From positions 40,001 through 104,000 of the forward strand of contig JAYKKM010000372.1 in assembly GCA_035772405.1 (NCBI GenBank): a stretch of DNA of 64,000 nt, written 5' to 3'. The notes below the pieces were generated by a model, which ran no database searches, was not told where the DNA came from, and saw nothing but the letters and a program-made list of their open reading frames with translations. Position numbers and translations under genes: made by a program. This document shows positions 45,572 to 53,391 of the stretch, one piece after another (within the stretch, counting starts at the first letter, position 1; each line of letters starts with the position of its first letter). The DNA is from Chrysogorgia sp. JL179-B06 (taxonomy: Eukaryota; Cnidaria; Anthozoa; Scleralcyonacea; Chrysogorgiidae).

Positions 45572-45766
45572 ATGTTCGCAGGAGTTCGCTCAAATGGTCA
45601 CTCGAAGTTAGAAGATTACGCATTGAAAGTTTTGAGACTTGAGAAAAAGATTGAAGAGCTGGAAGAATACGCGAGGTTCCGAGTGAAAAAGATAAGCACG
45701 TTAGAATACGAGAACAAGTACTTCAAGAGTCAACAAACTGGTGATATGATTGGTAGATTGAAGTAG
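45572..45766 (+). CDS. Small coiled-coil protein
   Basis: A 64-residue protein starting MFAGVRSNG at 45572, chosen because ACAATAAAC directly precedes it and the longer frame (from 45497) overlaps the neighbour. Residues 13-55 are a heptad-like charged coiled coil (LRLEKKIEELEEYARF). Unrecognised family. Confidence 0.6.
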   Translation: MFAGVRSNGHSKLEDYALKVLRLEKKIEELEEYARFRVKKISTLEYENKYFKSQQTGDMIGRLK

Positions 45767-45768
45767 TT

Positions 45769-45882
45769 CTGTGAGTTAACTGCTAGATGACCTGTGAGTT
45801 AACTGTGAGATGATCTCACAGTTAACTGTGAGTTAACTGCTAGATGACCTGTGAGTTAACTGTGAGATGACCTCACAGTTAA
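45769..45882. repeat. Two 57-bp tandem copies, each with a hairpin
   Basis: CTGTGAGTTAACTGCTAGAT starts copies at 45769 and 45826. Each contains AGTTAACTGTGAG...CTCACAGTTAACT, a 13-bp stem with a short loop, and the half-site GTTAAC occurs seven times in all. It lies between two plus-strand genes, near the middle of the element and near the switch from minus to plus transcription. Confidence 0.85.
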
Positions 45883-45903
45883 CTGTAACTAAATAAAAGA
45901 GAC

Positions 45904-46260
45904 ATGGAAACCATAACGAGTAACAAGTCTGAGAAAATTAAAGACCCGAAAAGAGTCGCTGCGGGAAAGAGACTCGCTGCGATCAGCAAAGACGCGAAAG
46001 AGAGAAAAGCTCGCGAAAAATTCGTGAGTGAGTCTCACCGTGAGGACCGTGAGGACAGTCAAAGTAGTTCTAGTTTTACTTACGTCATCGGAACCATCGG
46101 AGCTATCACTGGGATCGGTGCGTTGTATTACGCCTATAAACGTAGTGGTTCTCAAGACGAACCTCAAGACGAGCTTCGAGACGAGCCACAAGAGAAACCA
46201 AAAAGTCAAGTCATAACGACGTTCACACCATGCGCACACGCGTTAGAGTCTTTTGACTAA
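45904..46260 (+). CDS. Single-span membrane protein with charged flanks
   Basis: A 118-residue protein. A very basic/acidic helical N-terminus (KIKDPKRVAAGKRLAAISK, to about residue 50) is followed by one hydrophobic span (YVIGTIGAITGIGALYYAY, about 60-79) and an acidic repeat (QDEPQDELRDEPQ). AAATAAAAGAGAC lies before the ATG. Probably a virion or host-membrane protein. Unrecognised. Confidence 0.65.
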   Translation: METITSNKSEKIKDPKRVAAGKRLAAISKDAKERKAREKFVSESHREDREDSQSSSSFTYVIGTIGAITGIGALYYAYKRSGSQDEPQDELRDEPQEKPKSQVITTFTPCAHALESFD

Positions 46261-46302
46261 GTGTAACGAAGGGAGTGTAGCGACTAACACTATAATAAAA
46301 GG

Positions 46303-46527
46303 ATGACAGATCGAAAAGTTATTATGAACGAAGTCTATGACACTTTGCTCTACGTCGCAGCTGCAGTTGGAATTAGCATGGCAAGTAAGAAGGTTCTTGG
46401 AGAGTCTCTCGGAGCACCAAGTAGTCTCGTTGGAACATTGAAACTCGCGGTTGCAGTGACTGCTGGGACAGTTGCTGTCAAATACGCTCAAAAGCAGAAA
46501 CTCATTCCGGATGATCCTTTCAAGTGA
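46303..46527 (+). CDS. Small membrane protein
   Basis: A 74-residue protein with two hydrophobic segments (TLLYVAAAVGISMA and LKLAVAVTAGTVAVKYA) and a short polar tail. TATAATAAAAGG precedes the start. The next gene follows after a stem-loop and a 16-bp conserved promoter-like box. Unrecognised. Confidence 0.65.
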   Translation: MTDRKVIMNEVYDTLLYVAAAVGISMASKKVLGESLGAPSSLVGTLKLAVAVTAGTVAVKYAQKQKLIPDDPFK

Positions 46528-46548
46528 GACTCACACGTCTCTTCTCTC

Positions 46549-46576
46549 TTTTCGTAACGATCACTCATTACGAAAA
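46549..46576 (+). terminator. Stem-loop TTTTCGTAA/TTACGAAAA
   Basis: A 9-bp perfect stem 21 bases past the stop at 46527, followed by AAATTTT and then the conserved start-site box of the next gene. The stem sequence is nearly the same as that at 53349-53372. Confidence 0.7.
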
Positions 46577-46580
46577 AATT

Positions 46581-46596
46581 TTCACGTTATAATAAA
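46581..46596 (+). promoter_or_regulatory. TTCACGTTATAATAAA box
   Basis: Sixteen bases identical to 53376-53391, which lies before the candidate major capsid gene. It is placed 3 bases before ATG 46600. Confidence 0.7.
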
Positions 46597-46599
46597 GAC

Positions 46600-46989
46600 A
46601 TGTACGGCCAAAACTTAGAAGAGCTGAGTCTCACAGTGAAAAAGGATTTGAAAAGTTCGAAAAAGAAGATGACACGTTTGAAAGTGAAAGCTATCGTGAA
46701 AATAGTCGTGACCACAGTCGTGCTCGTCGGCGGGATAGTCACATCGATACTAGTCCCGAACCCTATATCAGCGGCTGTTGCTATTGGTGCAGCGACGGTA
46801 TTGTCTGGATCGGAGGGTATCAAACACACGGTGAAGAGGTTCAAGTCAGTCAAAACTAACAAGAAGACCATTGAGAGGACAGACAAGGAAACTGACAGTC
46901 GACTATTCGCTGACAAGATTGAAACAATGGTGAGAGGGAAACCAACGGACCCATCTGCACCGGAGTTATACCCGAATTTACAATCTTAG
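46600..46989 (+). CDS. Membrane protein with basic ends
   Basis: A 129-residue protein. A Lys-rich helix (VKKDLKSSKKKMTRLKVKAI) leads into one long or two short hydrophobic segments (VVTTVVLVGGIVTSILV; ISAAVAIGAATVLSG) and a basic, then polar tail. It shares its upstream box with the major capsid candidate, so probably shares its expression class. Unrecognised. Confidence 0.65.
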   Translation: MYGQNLEELSLTVKKDLKSSKKKMTRLKVKAIVKIVVTTVVLVGGIVTSILVPNPISAAVAIGAATVLSGSEGIKHTVKRFKSVKTNKKTIERTDKETDSRLFADKIETMVRGKPTDPSAPELYPNLQS

Positions 46990-47008
46990 AACTCGTAGAG
47001 TCTCGTTG

Positions 47009-47035
47009 TTTTTGTAACCCGAACGGTTACAAAAA
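47009..47035. terminator. Stem-loop between converging genes
   Basis: TTTTTGTAACC and GGTTACAAAAA pair perfectly around CGAAC. It lies 20 bases past the plus-strand stop at 46989 and 16 bases past the minus-strand stop at 47051, so it could end transcripts in both directions. Confidence 0.75.
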
Positions 47036-47050
47036 AAATAACTGTGACTC

Positions 47051-47839
47051 TCACATGATATCATATTCTAACATCATGCTCTTGTTCAACTTTGAGATAT
47101 CAGCTGGTGTTAATAGACCGCTCACGATCTTCAGTCCGTAGATCATGGAAGAGACTGGTTTGTTTAATGATGATGCTTTTTTGCTGGAGAAAGCTGAGCT
47201 GAACGGATCATCAGCCATTCTCGTCGTCTCGAACCGCTCGTTGAAAAATATAGAGCCGAACGGGGCTCCGCACGCCTTTTTGTTCGCGATGAACTCACCG
47301 TTCAACGGCATTATGTCGTTCACGCGAATTTGACTCCCGTCCATCATCCAGTGACATGAAAGCAGATGCTTACTCTGCCAGTTGACGCTCGACGGGAACG
47401 TACAGTTAAGTTCTCCGACTGGCCATCCGCCTCCGAATGATATCTTGTCATTCGAAGCAGCGTTGTAACCAACGAACTTGTCATAGGACCCGTCATCGTT
47501 ACCCACGATATATGACCAACCTCCAGGAGTCGGAGGCTTAATTAGTTTGAGGACTATGAAGATGGACACGTTGATCGTAGTGAGTCTGGGACAGTCGAAT
47601 AACATCCTCGACGACCTCACGTTATGCAGACAGTCCTTCAGTGGACCCATCGAAGGACTCTTATTGTAGACTTCTTGGTGAAAGTAAGAGTTCCCGTCTT
47701 TGACTCTCGTGACTCTTGTCCTGCCAGTATGTTTCGTGATCAACGCGTTAGACATGTTGATATCAAAAACAGTCTCGTAGGGAAGTTTTTTCTCAGATGC
47801 AGTCGCACCACCTTCGCCATACCCAATATACAAACTCAT
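47051..47839 (-). CDS. Laminin-G/concanavalin-like candidate surface protein
   Basis: A 262-residue protein. From about residue 80 a beta-rich pattern appears: SIFIVLKLIKPPTPGGWSYI, then a Gly/Asp loop with KFVGYN, KISFGGG, a strand HLLSCHWMMDG with IRVNDIMPLNG, and near the end YGLKIVSGLLTPADI with a short helix. The final motif (strand, turn, LT.ADI..L) is characteristic of LamG/ConA-like jelly-roll lectin folds, which bind glycans. It is co-directional with the next upstream gene, 5 bases away, with GAATAAATG at its start. A virion-surface or fibre-head role is an inference from fold and location among structural genes. Confidence 0.65.
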   Translation of the reverse strand: MSLYIGYGEGGATASEKKLPYETVFDINMSNALITKHTGRTRVTRVKDGNSYFHQEVYNKSPSMGPLKDCLHNVRSSRMLFDCPRLTTINVSIFIVLKLIKPPTPGGWSYIVGNDDGSYDKFVGYNAASNDKISFGGGWPVGELNCTFPSSVNWQSKHLLSCHWMMDGSQIRVNDIMPLNGEFIANKKACGAPFGSIFFNERFETTRMADDPFSSAFSSKKASSLNKPVSSMIYGLKIVSGLLTPADISKLNKSMMLEYDIM

Positions 47840-47844
47840 TTATT

Positions 47845-49236
47845 CTACAACAAAAACTTGCTCACTATCACTCCAACGAGAACTAACGCTAGCGAAGATA
47901 GATTACTAGTTGTAGGTTCTGTAGACTTCGTAGGCTCTGTAGGCTCTATAGTCGAAGGAGTTTTTGGCTCTTCGTCTAACACTTCAAGATGCTCGCCACC
48001 ACTAGTGTGTGTTTTCACAGGTTTTTTACTCGTGCTCTCAAAGTTGAGTCCACTATTGAAACCAAACACCATATTCGTCTCTGTTGACTCTCTCAGTAAG
48101 TTATTATATCCTGGAACAGGTGTTTTCAATAGGACCATGCTTCGCGGTATTAACCACGTGTTTGGAGTGACTGCCATGTCTAACTTGACGTGCGTGTCTT
48201 TGATAGCTCTGTTCATTAGGTTAATCCACACGCTCGGTGAGTACTGGACGACTGCGTCTTCAACGATGTTTCTAAAGACTTGTTGAACTTCACGAGCACT
48301 TGCACGAGACCCAACGATGCTTTGTTTGCTTTTTGCCTGTGCGCCAAGCAACGCGTAGACGTAGACCTCTATGGACTGGTTCAGTAACTCCTGACCTAGC
48401 TCGGTGATCCCGTCCGATGTTCTAGGACAGTAACGCTTATAGTCACCTTGAAGATCTTTGATGTCTAAGAGCCAATTACCTCCTAACGGGAGGTTTGATC
48501 TTAAAACTCTATAGTCCGGGACGTACAGTCTAATGATGTTAGCGATGTCAGTCTTACTCTTGTCGAGACGAAACATCACTCTCCTCATGGTGAAATACAC
48601 GTGAAATTTCATTAGACTCGTGATCTGTTTTGGGATGTCAGGACTAGCTGTCAAGTTTTGTAGTGAGACTCCAGATCTGTACGTGGCTATGTAGAGAGCC
48701 GTGATAGCTTGGTAATAACTTTTTGTCAACGTCCACACTGTATTGATCATACTCCCGTCAGGTCCGTCCTGGTAGTATTTTTTCGTGTCTATGACTATCC
48801 TAGGCAAGTTTGACTTGAAAGAGTTCTTATCGTCCACGAAGATGTCGAAATTATTGACTTGGTAGTTAAGAGTGTGAGGTGGATATCTCACGATGTCCTT
48901 ACCATAACCAGCTGACTCCGTCAGTGGCAACTTTTGGACTGTACCACCACTATTCCATATTTTTGGAAAAGGAGTGTTGTTGTGTAACCATATCCACATG
49001 CTCTTGTCATTCTTAAAAGTGGAGCTGGTGATGTCCGTCGAGATCATGTCACTATTTCGAAAGTAGACGTCCACTCTCGTCACGTCACCTTGTTGAGTTT
49101 GAACTGGATCGAACTCGAACCTACTCATCGTGGCATGCGGGTATTTTTTCAAAAGATCTGACTTAGCCTTTCGAGTCGCAATCTCAGAGTTCTTGATCGC
49201 CTTGTCATAGTTCTCACCGTAGTAAGCTCGTATCAT
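47845..49236 (-). CDS. Large structural protein with C-terminal membrane anchor
   Basis: A 463-residue protein from ATG 49236 (MIRAYYGENYDK), chosen because AAATAAAATG occurs there and a longer start at 49281 would overlap the divergent penton gene. The bulk is beta/alpha mixed and unrecognised. Residues about 405-440 are a Pro/Thr/Glu-rich linker with a TEPTKSTEPT repeat, and the last 17 residues are hydrophobic (LSSLALVLVGVIVSKFLL). A stalked, tail-anchored topology fits a spike base or membrane-anchored vertex protein paired with the LamG-like protein just downstream. That role is an inference. Confidence 0.65.
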   Translation of the reverse strand: MIRAYYGENYDKAIKNSEIATRKAKSDLLKKYPHATMSRFEFDPVQTQQGDVTRVDVYFRNSDMISTDITSSTFKNDKSMWIWLHNNTPFPKIWNSGGTVQKLPLTESAGYGKDIVRYPPHTLNYQVNNFDIFVDDKNSFKSNLPRIVIDTKKYYQDGPDGSMINTVWTLTKSYYQAITALYIATYRSGVSLQNLTASPDIPKQITSLMKFHVYFTMRRVMFRLDKSKTDIANIIRLYVPDYRVLRSNLPLGGNWLLDIKDLQGDYKRYCPRTSDGITELGQELLNQSIEVYVYALLGAQAKSKQSIVGSRASAREVQQVFRNIVEDAVVQYSPSVWINLMNRAIKDTHVKLDMAVTPNTWLIPRSMVLLKTPVPGYNNLLRESTETNMVFGFNSGLNFESTSKKPVKTHTSGGEHLEVLDEEPKTPSTIEPTEPTKSTEPTTSNLSSLALVLVGVIVSKFLL

Positions 49237-49258
49237 TTTATTTGTCTCGTAAATAAAA
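49237..49258. promoter_or_regulatory. Divergent start region with AATAAA boxes on both strands
   Basis: Only 22 bases separate the two divergent starts. ACAAATAAAATG reads left and GTAAATAAAAATG reads right, so each gene has its own box. Confidence 0.65.
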
Positions 49259-49924
49259 ATGAAGAAACTATCAGTGTTCATCGAGAACAGTAAGAAAACG
49301 ATTACACTAGACAGATGTTTAGTGCTTCCAAAATGCTCGACTTTGGTCGTGAAGTCAGCGAGTGTGTTTTGGGACTATAAGAATGTCATCAAAGGTTATA
49401 ACGACGAGATCCAATATAACTCGTTGAAATACACGATACCCGAAGGCTATTGGTCTTTCGATAATCTAGCGAGTTACTTCTTGGAGAAAGACAACACCAA
49501 AATGGTGTTAACACATAACGTGTACGATCACACATGCACGTTAAAAACAGAACACCCAATTAAGTTATATAAGTTTGGTCAGTTACTAGGTTTCCCAGTG
49601 GACTCGCTATTTCCGAAAGGAGAGGAGACTAGCCCTGGACGAATAGATATTAACCGTGGTCTCCGCTTCGTTGAAATTCACTGCAACACCCTCGTAGACG
49701 AGACTATCGACTCGAAAGGTAAACAGTCTAGCATTATCTCAGTTATTCCCATCACGTCAGAGTCTACGTTAAGTGGTAGTGTGTTACATTACCCGACTGT
49801 CGAGTCTAGCGTGCCCACTCGTAGTGGAACATATAATAACTTGTCCTTTCACACCAAGACAAACGTGAGCGGTGTGGATGACGTGGGGAGTGTTTTGCTC
49901 GACATTAATATTATCTCAAAATAA
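49259..49924 (+). CDS. mCP: Minor capsid protein (penton-like single jelly roll)
   Basis: A 221-residue protein, beta-rich throughout. It has the N-terminal FIENSKKTITLDRCLVLP pattern, a middle YTIPEGYWSFDNLASYF, and a C-terminal SGTYNNLSFHTKTNVSG followed by VGSVLLDINIISK. That last strand signature is what I recall for the Polinton/adintovirus minor capsid (penton) protein. It would form the five-fold vertices with the double-jelly-roll capsid protein. It stands directly upstream of the integrase gene, its TAA lying in the next AATAAA. Confidence 0.75.
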   Translation: MKKLSVFIENSKKTITLDRCLVLPKCSTLVVKSASVFWDYKNVIKGYNDEIQYNSLKYTIPEGYWSFDNLASYFLEKDNTKMVLTHNVYDHTCTLKTEHPIKLYKFGQLLGFPVDSLFPKGEETSPGRIDINRGLRFVEIHCNTLVDETIDSKGKQSSIISVIPITSESTLSGSVLHYPTVESSVPTRSGTYNNLSFHTKTNVSGVDDVGSVLLDINIISK

Positions 49925-49929
49925 AAAGT

Positions 49930-51027
49930 ATGGACAACGATGTCGTGACCGAGCAAAGTCTCAGAGACATATATTATAATCCTGTGACTGGTTATCAAAG
50001 TGCTGAGAGACTATACCGAAAAGCACTAGACGAGGGTCTGAGTGTGACTAGAAAATCCGTGAAAGAGTGGTTAAAAACTCAAGACACTTACACGCGATAT
50101 AAACCTATAACGAGACGACACAAATTTCGAAAAACATGGGTCTCGTATCTTGGTGAGCAAATTCAACTAGATCTCGTCGACATGGGAAAATACAAAAACA
50201 AAAATAATGGCTACTATTGGATTCTCACGTGTGTTGAGATTCTCAGTCGCTACGCTTTCGCTATCCCTGTGTATCGAAAAGACATGAAAAACATGACGAA
50301 AGCCGTGGGTGAATTACTACGACAGTTTCACGAGAGGTTCGAGACATACCCGAAGTTTGCACAGTTTGACGAGGGGCTAGAGTTCTATAACGTCGGCGTC
50401 AAGAGCTTGTTAGCGAAACACGACGTGGAGTATTTCTCCACGAAGTCTGCCAAGAAAGCTGCTGTGGTCGAGAGGTTCAACAGGACTCTAAAAACCGTCA
50501 TGTGGAAATATTTCTATAGCAAGGGAACTTACAAGTGGATAGACGTTCTAGACGGTCTCGTCGAGAACTACAATAACACGAAACACGGTAGCACTCTCAC
50601 GAAGCCAGCGGACGTGAACAAGGCTAACGAGAGTCAGGTGTGGACGACACTTTTTGGTAGTGACTTGGGTGAGTTTCCATTACCAAAATACAAGCTCGAC
50701 CAAAAGGTTAGAATAAGCAAGTACAAGAGCACGTTCGCGAAGGGCTACGAGGCAAACTTCACTGAAGAGATTTTCTCCGTGAGTAAGGTGGTCCGTGGTG
50801 ATCCGAACGTCTATGTCCTTAGCGACGAGAGCGGGGAAGACATCATTGGGAAATTCTACGAAGAAGAGTTGTCAGCCGTGGTGAAAACAGAAGACGCCAC
50901 GTACCGTGTCGAGAGAGTCTTGAAAAGAAAGACGGTGAACAAGAAAAAGATGGTCTTAGTCAAGTGGGCTGGTTACGACGACAAACATAACTCTTGGGTC
51001 TCCGAGAGTGAGGTGAAAAATTTGTGA
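49930..51027 (+). CDS. int: Retroviral-type integrase with chromodomain
   Basis: A 365-residue integrase. The rve catalytic core shows LDLVDM (Asp 81), AQFDEGLEFYN (Asp 147) and VVERFNRTLK (Glu 181), a complete DDE triad. KHGSTLTKPADV follows as in Polinton integrases. A chromodomain closes the protein (YRVERVLKRKT, then VKWAGYD and NSWVSESEV, about 323-365) and may direct insertion to particular chromatin. It inserts the element and makes the 6-bp CTTTAT duplication. AAAATAAAAAGT precedes the ATG. Confidence 0.95.
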   Translation: MDNDVVTEQSLRDIYYNPVTGYQSAERLYRKALDEGLSVTRKSVKEWLKTQDTYTRYKPITRRHKFRKTWVSYLGEQIQLDLVDMGKYKNKNNGYYWILTCVEILSRYAFAIPVYRKDMKNMTKAVGELLRQFHERFETYPKFAQFDEGLEFYNVGVKSLLAKHDVEYFSTKSAKKAAVVERFNRTLKTVMWKYFYSKGTYKWIDVLDGLVENYNNTKHGSTLTKPADVNKANESQVWTTLFGSDLGEFPLPKYKLDQKVRISKYKSTFAKGYEANFTEEIFSVSKVVRGDPNVYVLSDESGEDIIGKFYEEELSAVVKTEDATYRVERVLKRKTVNKKKMVLVKWAGYDDKHNSWVSESEVKNL

Positions 51028-51453
51028 AAAAAAAAAAAACTCGTCTTAGAACGATGTAGAAAACGTGCACGAAAATTTTCAAAAAAAAAAATTTTTCAAA
51101 AAATTTTTTTTTCGAAGAGAGGTCACGTGACGGTCCCAGTCTCATCGCACGGTCATTTCGTGAGAGACGATCGCCACGCACGAAACACTCCCAAAAACCA
51201 CCGTTACGAAAGACTTTGCGAAAAAATAACGAAGGTGTTGTGTGACAACAACCCTTAGAGTGTTAAGAAGACGTGTCAAACACTTCTTCGAGTTGTTTTT
51301 CACTCGAAAACCACCCGTAAGACTATATGTCGATGTTTTCGCTCGACAGGCGCAGGCGCGAGTGGTCAGCGGTCGCGATAAGAGTAGAGGGGGCCCCTCT
51401 ACGGGAAGAAGATGAAATTTTTCGATGTCTTCGAAAAGTTTCCAATGAATAAA
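51028..51453. promoter_or_regulatory. Longest non-coding gap of the Polinton, A/T foldback and GC palindrome
   Basis: AAATTTTTCAAAAAATTTTT at about 51087-51112 is a strong A/T foldback just after the integrase stop and could end transcripts. A GC-richer stretch follows, with the palindrome GTAGAGGGGGCCCCTCTAC at 51384-51402. That is 10 bases before the first possible ATG of the next gene and about 50 before its preferred start. No gene is seen. It is a candidate control or origin-like region. Confidence 0.45.
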
Positions 51454-52704
51454 ATGGCTGAAGCTGAAGACAACTTCGAGATGGAAGAGCGGTTTCCCGA
51501 ATACGATAACTTAGATATTAACGAACTCAACGTTGCACTCGTTGACCTAGACGGTAGGTTACTAGCCGACGACGACCCACTAGTCACCGAGAGAATTACT
51601 TATGTCAAGCGTCGTCTCTTAGCAAAAACTGGTGAGAGATTTCTTATCGAGGATAGCACTCCAAAGTCAGTCGACGTGAGAGTTGAAGGTGACAAGAGAC
51701 CTATCGTCAGACGACCAACTCACGACGAGACTAGTTTCGGTGGTGACATTAGTCGAGATGTGTTCGTGCAACTAGACAAATATGTGCTAGAAACTCACGA
51801 TCAAAAACTCAACCCTCTCTCAGAGAGTGTCATCGAACTTAGGAGTCGAACGTCTATCAAAGACGGCAAAGTGTTTTTCAGGGAGCGACTAAGAAGTGGC
51901 AAATTCTCTTCGATCGATAAGATCGTTCTCAACAACGCGTATGACTCCTACGAGAATAACACAGCTAAGAAAAATGCGACTGCCGTGTCACAGTTCAAAC
52001 AACTAGTTAACTCAGCTGTTAACGAAAGTAGAACTGGCGAAGACCTCCCGATGATAGATATAACTCAGCAAAGTCTACCTCAAGACGTGTTTGAAAGACT
52101 TAATGTTGAAGATCAACGTGTTGTGATGGGTGTGTTGAGACCAACGAGCACGATGTTACCAGAAAGTAGAGTGGGTGATAGAGGAGCTATCCAACTCACT
52201 ATTGACGACTTTGAGGAGCGGGGTTATCGTGCTCGTGAGGAGATTCTGAATAGCACTGACGTTGAGACAGCTGACGAGCTGGCTCGAGAGTCTGCCGACA
52301 TAGACACCGTCATCGACGTATTAGAACGTCAACGTGTTGACGAAGAGACGCGTGGCGAACAGGAGAAAGACGTGAGTCGACTGGAGAAACTCAAAGACTG
52401 GATAAAAAAAAACATTCTAAGTGTGTCAGCAATAGCGATCACTATCGCTGGACTGGTGACAACCATCATCATCGGAGCGAGGTCGGCTATCGTTAAGGGA
52501 GCGGGTGCTGTGTCGTCTTTCGCGAAAGCTGTTAAGAACATGATAATGAAGCTGGGACCCTTCGCGGTGGGAGTCGCGAATTTCGTCTATACACTGTTGA
52601 AAGCGGGTGTGAACATGTTAGCATTTCTCGCGAAAAATCTTTGGCTCGTTGTTGTCGCTATAGTTTGGATGGTAATAGAGTGGAGTAGGTCGAAACGAGT
52701 TTAA
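51454..52704 (+). CDS. Membrane-associated Polinton structural protein
   Basis: A 416-residue protein from ATG 51454 (MAEAEDNFEMEE), chosen for AATAAAATG there. ATG 51412 or 51445 would add 14 or 3 residues. The first 300 residues are acidic and helical. After a charged segment (EKLKDWIKK), the last 100 residues hold two to three hydrophobic segments (SVSAIAITIAGLVTTIII; FAVGVANFVYTLL; NLWLVVVAIVWMVI) and a short basic end. Long soluble domain plus membrane-active tail is usual for a conserved class of Polinton/adintovirus virion proteins. I cannot name a homolog with confidence. Confidence 0.65.
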   Translation: MAEAEDNFEMEERFPEYDNLDINELNVALVDLDGRLLADDDPLVTERITYVKRRLLAKTGERFLIEDSTPKSVDVRVEGDKRPIVRRPTHDETSFGGDISRDVFVQLDKYVLETHDQKLNPLSESVIELRSRTSIKDGKVFFRERLRSGKFSSIDKIVLNNAYDSYENNTAKKNATAVSQFKQLVNSAVNESRTGEDLPMIDITQQSLPQDVFERLNVEDQRVVMGVLRPTSTMLPESRVGDRGAIQLTIDDFEERGYRAREEILNSTDVETADELARESADIDTVIDVLERQRVDEETRGEQEKDVSRLEKLKDWIKKNILSVSAIAITIAGLVTTIIIGARSAIVKGAGAVSSFAKAVKNMIMKLGPFAVGVANFVYTLLKAGVNMLAFLAKNLWLVVVAIVWMVIEWSRSKRV

Positions 52705-52731
52705 AGAGAGACTAGATAAAGAGCTAGTGAG

Positions 52732-53292
52732 ATGGGTGAGAAAAAAATGACTGTCTATATGATCTACAACACAGTCAACTCAGATTGCTATGTGGGTAGT
52801 ACCTCAAAAACACTGAAAGAGAGAATGCGACAGCATCGAAGCAGCTCGCTAACACCTACCAAACAACACTACAAACTATATAGTAGCGTGCGAGCGGTTG
52901 GTGGCTGGATGAACACCAAACATTTCGTATTACTCGAAAAGTTTTGTACGAAGGCACAAGCTCACCGGCATGAAACGTCGTGCATCGAGACGTTTCAGAC
53001 AACTCTCAACGACAACAGACCAGGAGCCTATTTGAATGACAACGACGAGATTGACAAGGTCATGTACCGCTTCACTAATAGAGAGCACATTAGTGAGTGG
53101 AATAGTGAACCACTGACATGTGAGTGCGGTAGAGTAGTGACACGCCGCAACATAGCGAAGCATAAGAAATCAAGAGTTCATATAGAACTCGTGCGACAGC
53201 TAATAAACAACTATGTGTCTAATATCATTACTGAGATTGTTGAGAGACTCACTATTTCCGAAAAGGAGGCTGAAGAGAACCGACTCGTTTGA
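52732..53292 (+). CDS. GIY-YIG endonuclease with zinc-finger tail
   Basis: A 186-residue nuclease (start 52732 or 52747). The N-terminal VYMIYN (about 8-13) and CYVGST (19-24) are the GIY and YIG elements. ERMRQH supplies the catalytic Arg, HETSCIETFQ the Glu, and LNDNRPGAYLND the family's terminal motif. A C-terminal CECGRVVTRRNIAKHKKSRVH-type finger (C-x-C, H-x5-H) would bind DNA. It could cut DNA to start recombination, spread like a homing nuclease, or process replication ends. GATAAA stands about 14 bases before the start, and the usual AATAAA is missing. Confidence 0.85.
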   Translation: MGEKKMTVYMIYNTVNSDCYVGSTSKTLKERMRQHRSSSLTPTKQHYKLYSSVRAVGGWMNTKHFVLLEKFCTKAQAHRHETSCIETFQTTLNDNRPGAYLNDNDEIDKVMYRFTNREHISEWNSEPLTCECGRVVTRRNIAKHKKSRVHIELVRQLINNYVSNIITEIVERLTISEKEAEENRLV

Positions 53293-53348
53293 GAGTGTCA
53301 ATCTGATCGACCACGTCGGAGTAGACACGGTCTTCTAAGACTCTAGTT

Positions 53349-53372
53349 TTTCGTAACTTACAAGTTACGAAA
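53349..53372 (+). terminator. Stem-loop TTTCGTAACTT/AAGTTACGAAA
   Basis: An 11-bp perfect stem with a 2-base loop, 57 bases past the nuclease stop and directly before the TTCACGTTATAATAAA box of the capsid gene. Confidence 0.75.
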
Positions 53373-53375
53373 TTT

Positions 53376-53391
53376 TTCACGTTATAATAAA
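53376..53391 (+). promoter_or_regulatory. TTCACGTTATAATAAA box at the capsid gene start
   Basis: Identical in 16 bases to 46581-46596. Its last base is the A of the ATG, giving TAAATG, the shape of a late poxvirus-type start element. Confidence 0.7.

Noticed and set aside
50960..51181. Lys/Phe-rich minus-strand frame after the integrase
   Set aside because: Created by the A/T foldback; it overlaps the integrase end.
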